Positions 5,394-5,858 of a stretch of DNA of 5,858 bases are shown here, piece by piece (the first letter of the stretch is position 1; each line of letters opens with the position of its first letter). The translations under genes were made by a program, and so were the position numbers. A model generated the notes under the pieces. That model was not told the origin of the DNA. It saw nothing but the letters and a program-made list of their open reading frames with translations, and made no database searches. Source of the stretch: an uncultured Clostridia bacterium (GTDB lineage Bacteria; Bacillota; Clostridia; Oscillospirales; CAG-272); the NCBI GenBank assembly GCA_946615525.1, contig CAMOHW010000057.1, positions 1 through 5,858 of the forward strand, read 5' to 3'.

Positions 5394-5858
5394 ATGGACG
5401 ATCAACAATCTTTCCAAGCTGAACCGTTGACCGAGACAGCGCCCCCGCAGCCCCCCAAAAAAGAGCGGTCTGTTTCGGAAGTTCTGTTTGACTATGTGGA
5501 AATGTTTGCCTGGGCGGTCTTTATCGTCATGATGCTTTTTACCTTTGCATTTCGGATCTGTCAGGTAAACGGTCCTTCTATGGAGGATACCTTGCAGGAC
5601 GGAGAGCGCCTGCTGTTGCGCTCTGCCTTTTATCAGCCCAAGCAAGGCGATATTATTGTGTTCCACTTGACAAAAACCGATTCGACCATGGAAAAGACAC
5701 TGGTCAAGCGTGTGATCGCCCTGGAAGGTCAGGAAGTGGAGATCAATACCAAAGCAAAAACCATTACTGTTGACGGCGTTTTATATGAGGATTCACACCG
5801 CTATTTGAAAGATTACAACGGTGAATATAATTTTGGCGGCTTTGATGGGCGGTTGGAT
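5394..5858 (+). CDS. lepB: Type I signal peptidase, N-terminal part (cut by window edge)
   Basis: This encodes the first 155 residues of a membrane-anchored serine protease that removes signal peptides from exported proteins outside the cytoplasmic membrane. A Pro- and Glu-rich cytoplasmic tail (1-35, with PPQPPKKE) precedes one membrane helix (about 37-55). The catalytic serine box VNGPSMEDTL follows (58-67, S62). The lysine box is LVKRVIALEGQ (103-113, general base K105). The continuation TITVDGVLYED (123-133) fits box D of the family. Serine and lysine are 43 residues apart, close to the 40 of Bacillus subtilis SipS, with a small insertion near TKTDSTMEKT. The single anchor is the Gram-positive topology. 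The start follows GGAG (5381-5384), 9 bases upstream. No stop codon is reached before the edge, so there is no sign of disruption. Confidence 0.94.
   Translation, partial: MDDQQSFQAEPLTETAPPQPPKKERSVSEVLFDYVEMFAWAVFIVMMLFTFAFRICQVNGPSMEDTLQDGERLLLRSAFYQPKQGDIIVFHLTKTDSTMEKTLVKRVIALEGQEVEINTKAKTITVDGVLYEDSHRYLKDYNGEYNFGGFDGRLD

Overview
The window comes from an endospore-forming, Gram-positive Firmicute, most likely a mid-GC member of the Clostridia. The evidence is a partial sporulation sigma factor (SigG type), strong AAGGAGG-like ribosome binding sites, sigma-A promoters of TTGACA/TATAAT type, T-tailed intrinsic terminators, a lysine riboswitch and a Gram-positive-style type I signal peptidase. 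The species cannot be named from the sequence alone.

Layout. Left part, minus strand (1-1902): a two-gene membrane operon, nfeD-like then SPFH/slipin, reads leftwards from a good promoter at 1874-1902. It is followed by a hairpin and then by the start of sigG, which leaves the window at its left edge and has its own sporulation-type promoter candidate. Centre (1903-2234): a divergent control region with phased A-tracts, a near-consensus sigma-A promoter, a palindrome at the transcription start, and a lysine riboswitch (L-box) ending in an intrinsic terminator. It controls a 560-residue NhaC-family transporter (2235-3917). Right part, plus strand (3918-5858): a strong terminator, an extended -10 promoter, an ApgM-family alkaline-phosphatase-fold protein (phosphoglycerate mutase, or the proposed alternative homoserine kinase), and 35 bases later the start of signal peptidase I, cut by the right edge.

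How it fits together. The riboswitch implies that the NhaC-type protein is expressed when lysine is scarce, so it is more likely a lysine importer than a housekeeping Na+/H+ antiporter. The most unusual feature is a DnaJ-like paired CxxC segment between its first hydrophobic helix and its antiporter core. The SPFH/NfeD pair is a conserved membrane-organising module. apgM and the signal peptidase gene probably share a transcript but have no obvious functional link. No mobile element, tRNA, rRNA or CRISPR array was seen. The only gene-free stretch over 300 bases is 1846-2234, which is filled by the promoters, riboswitch and terminator described here.
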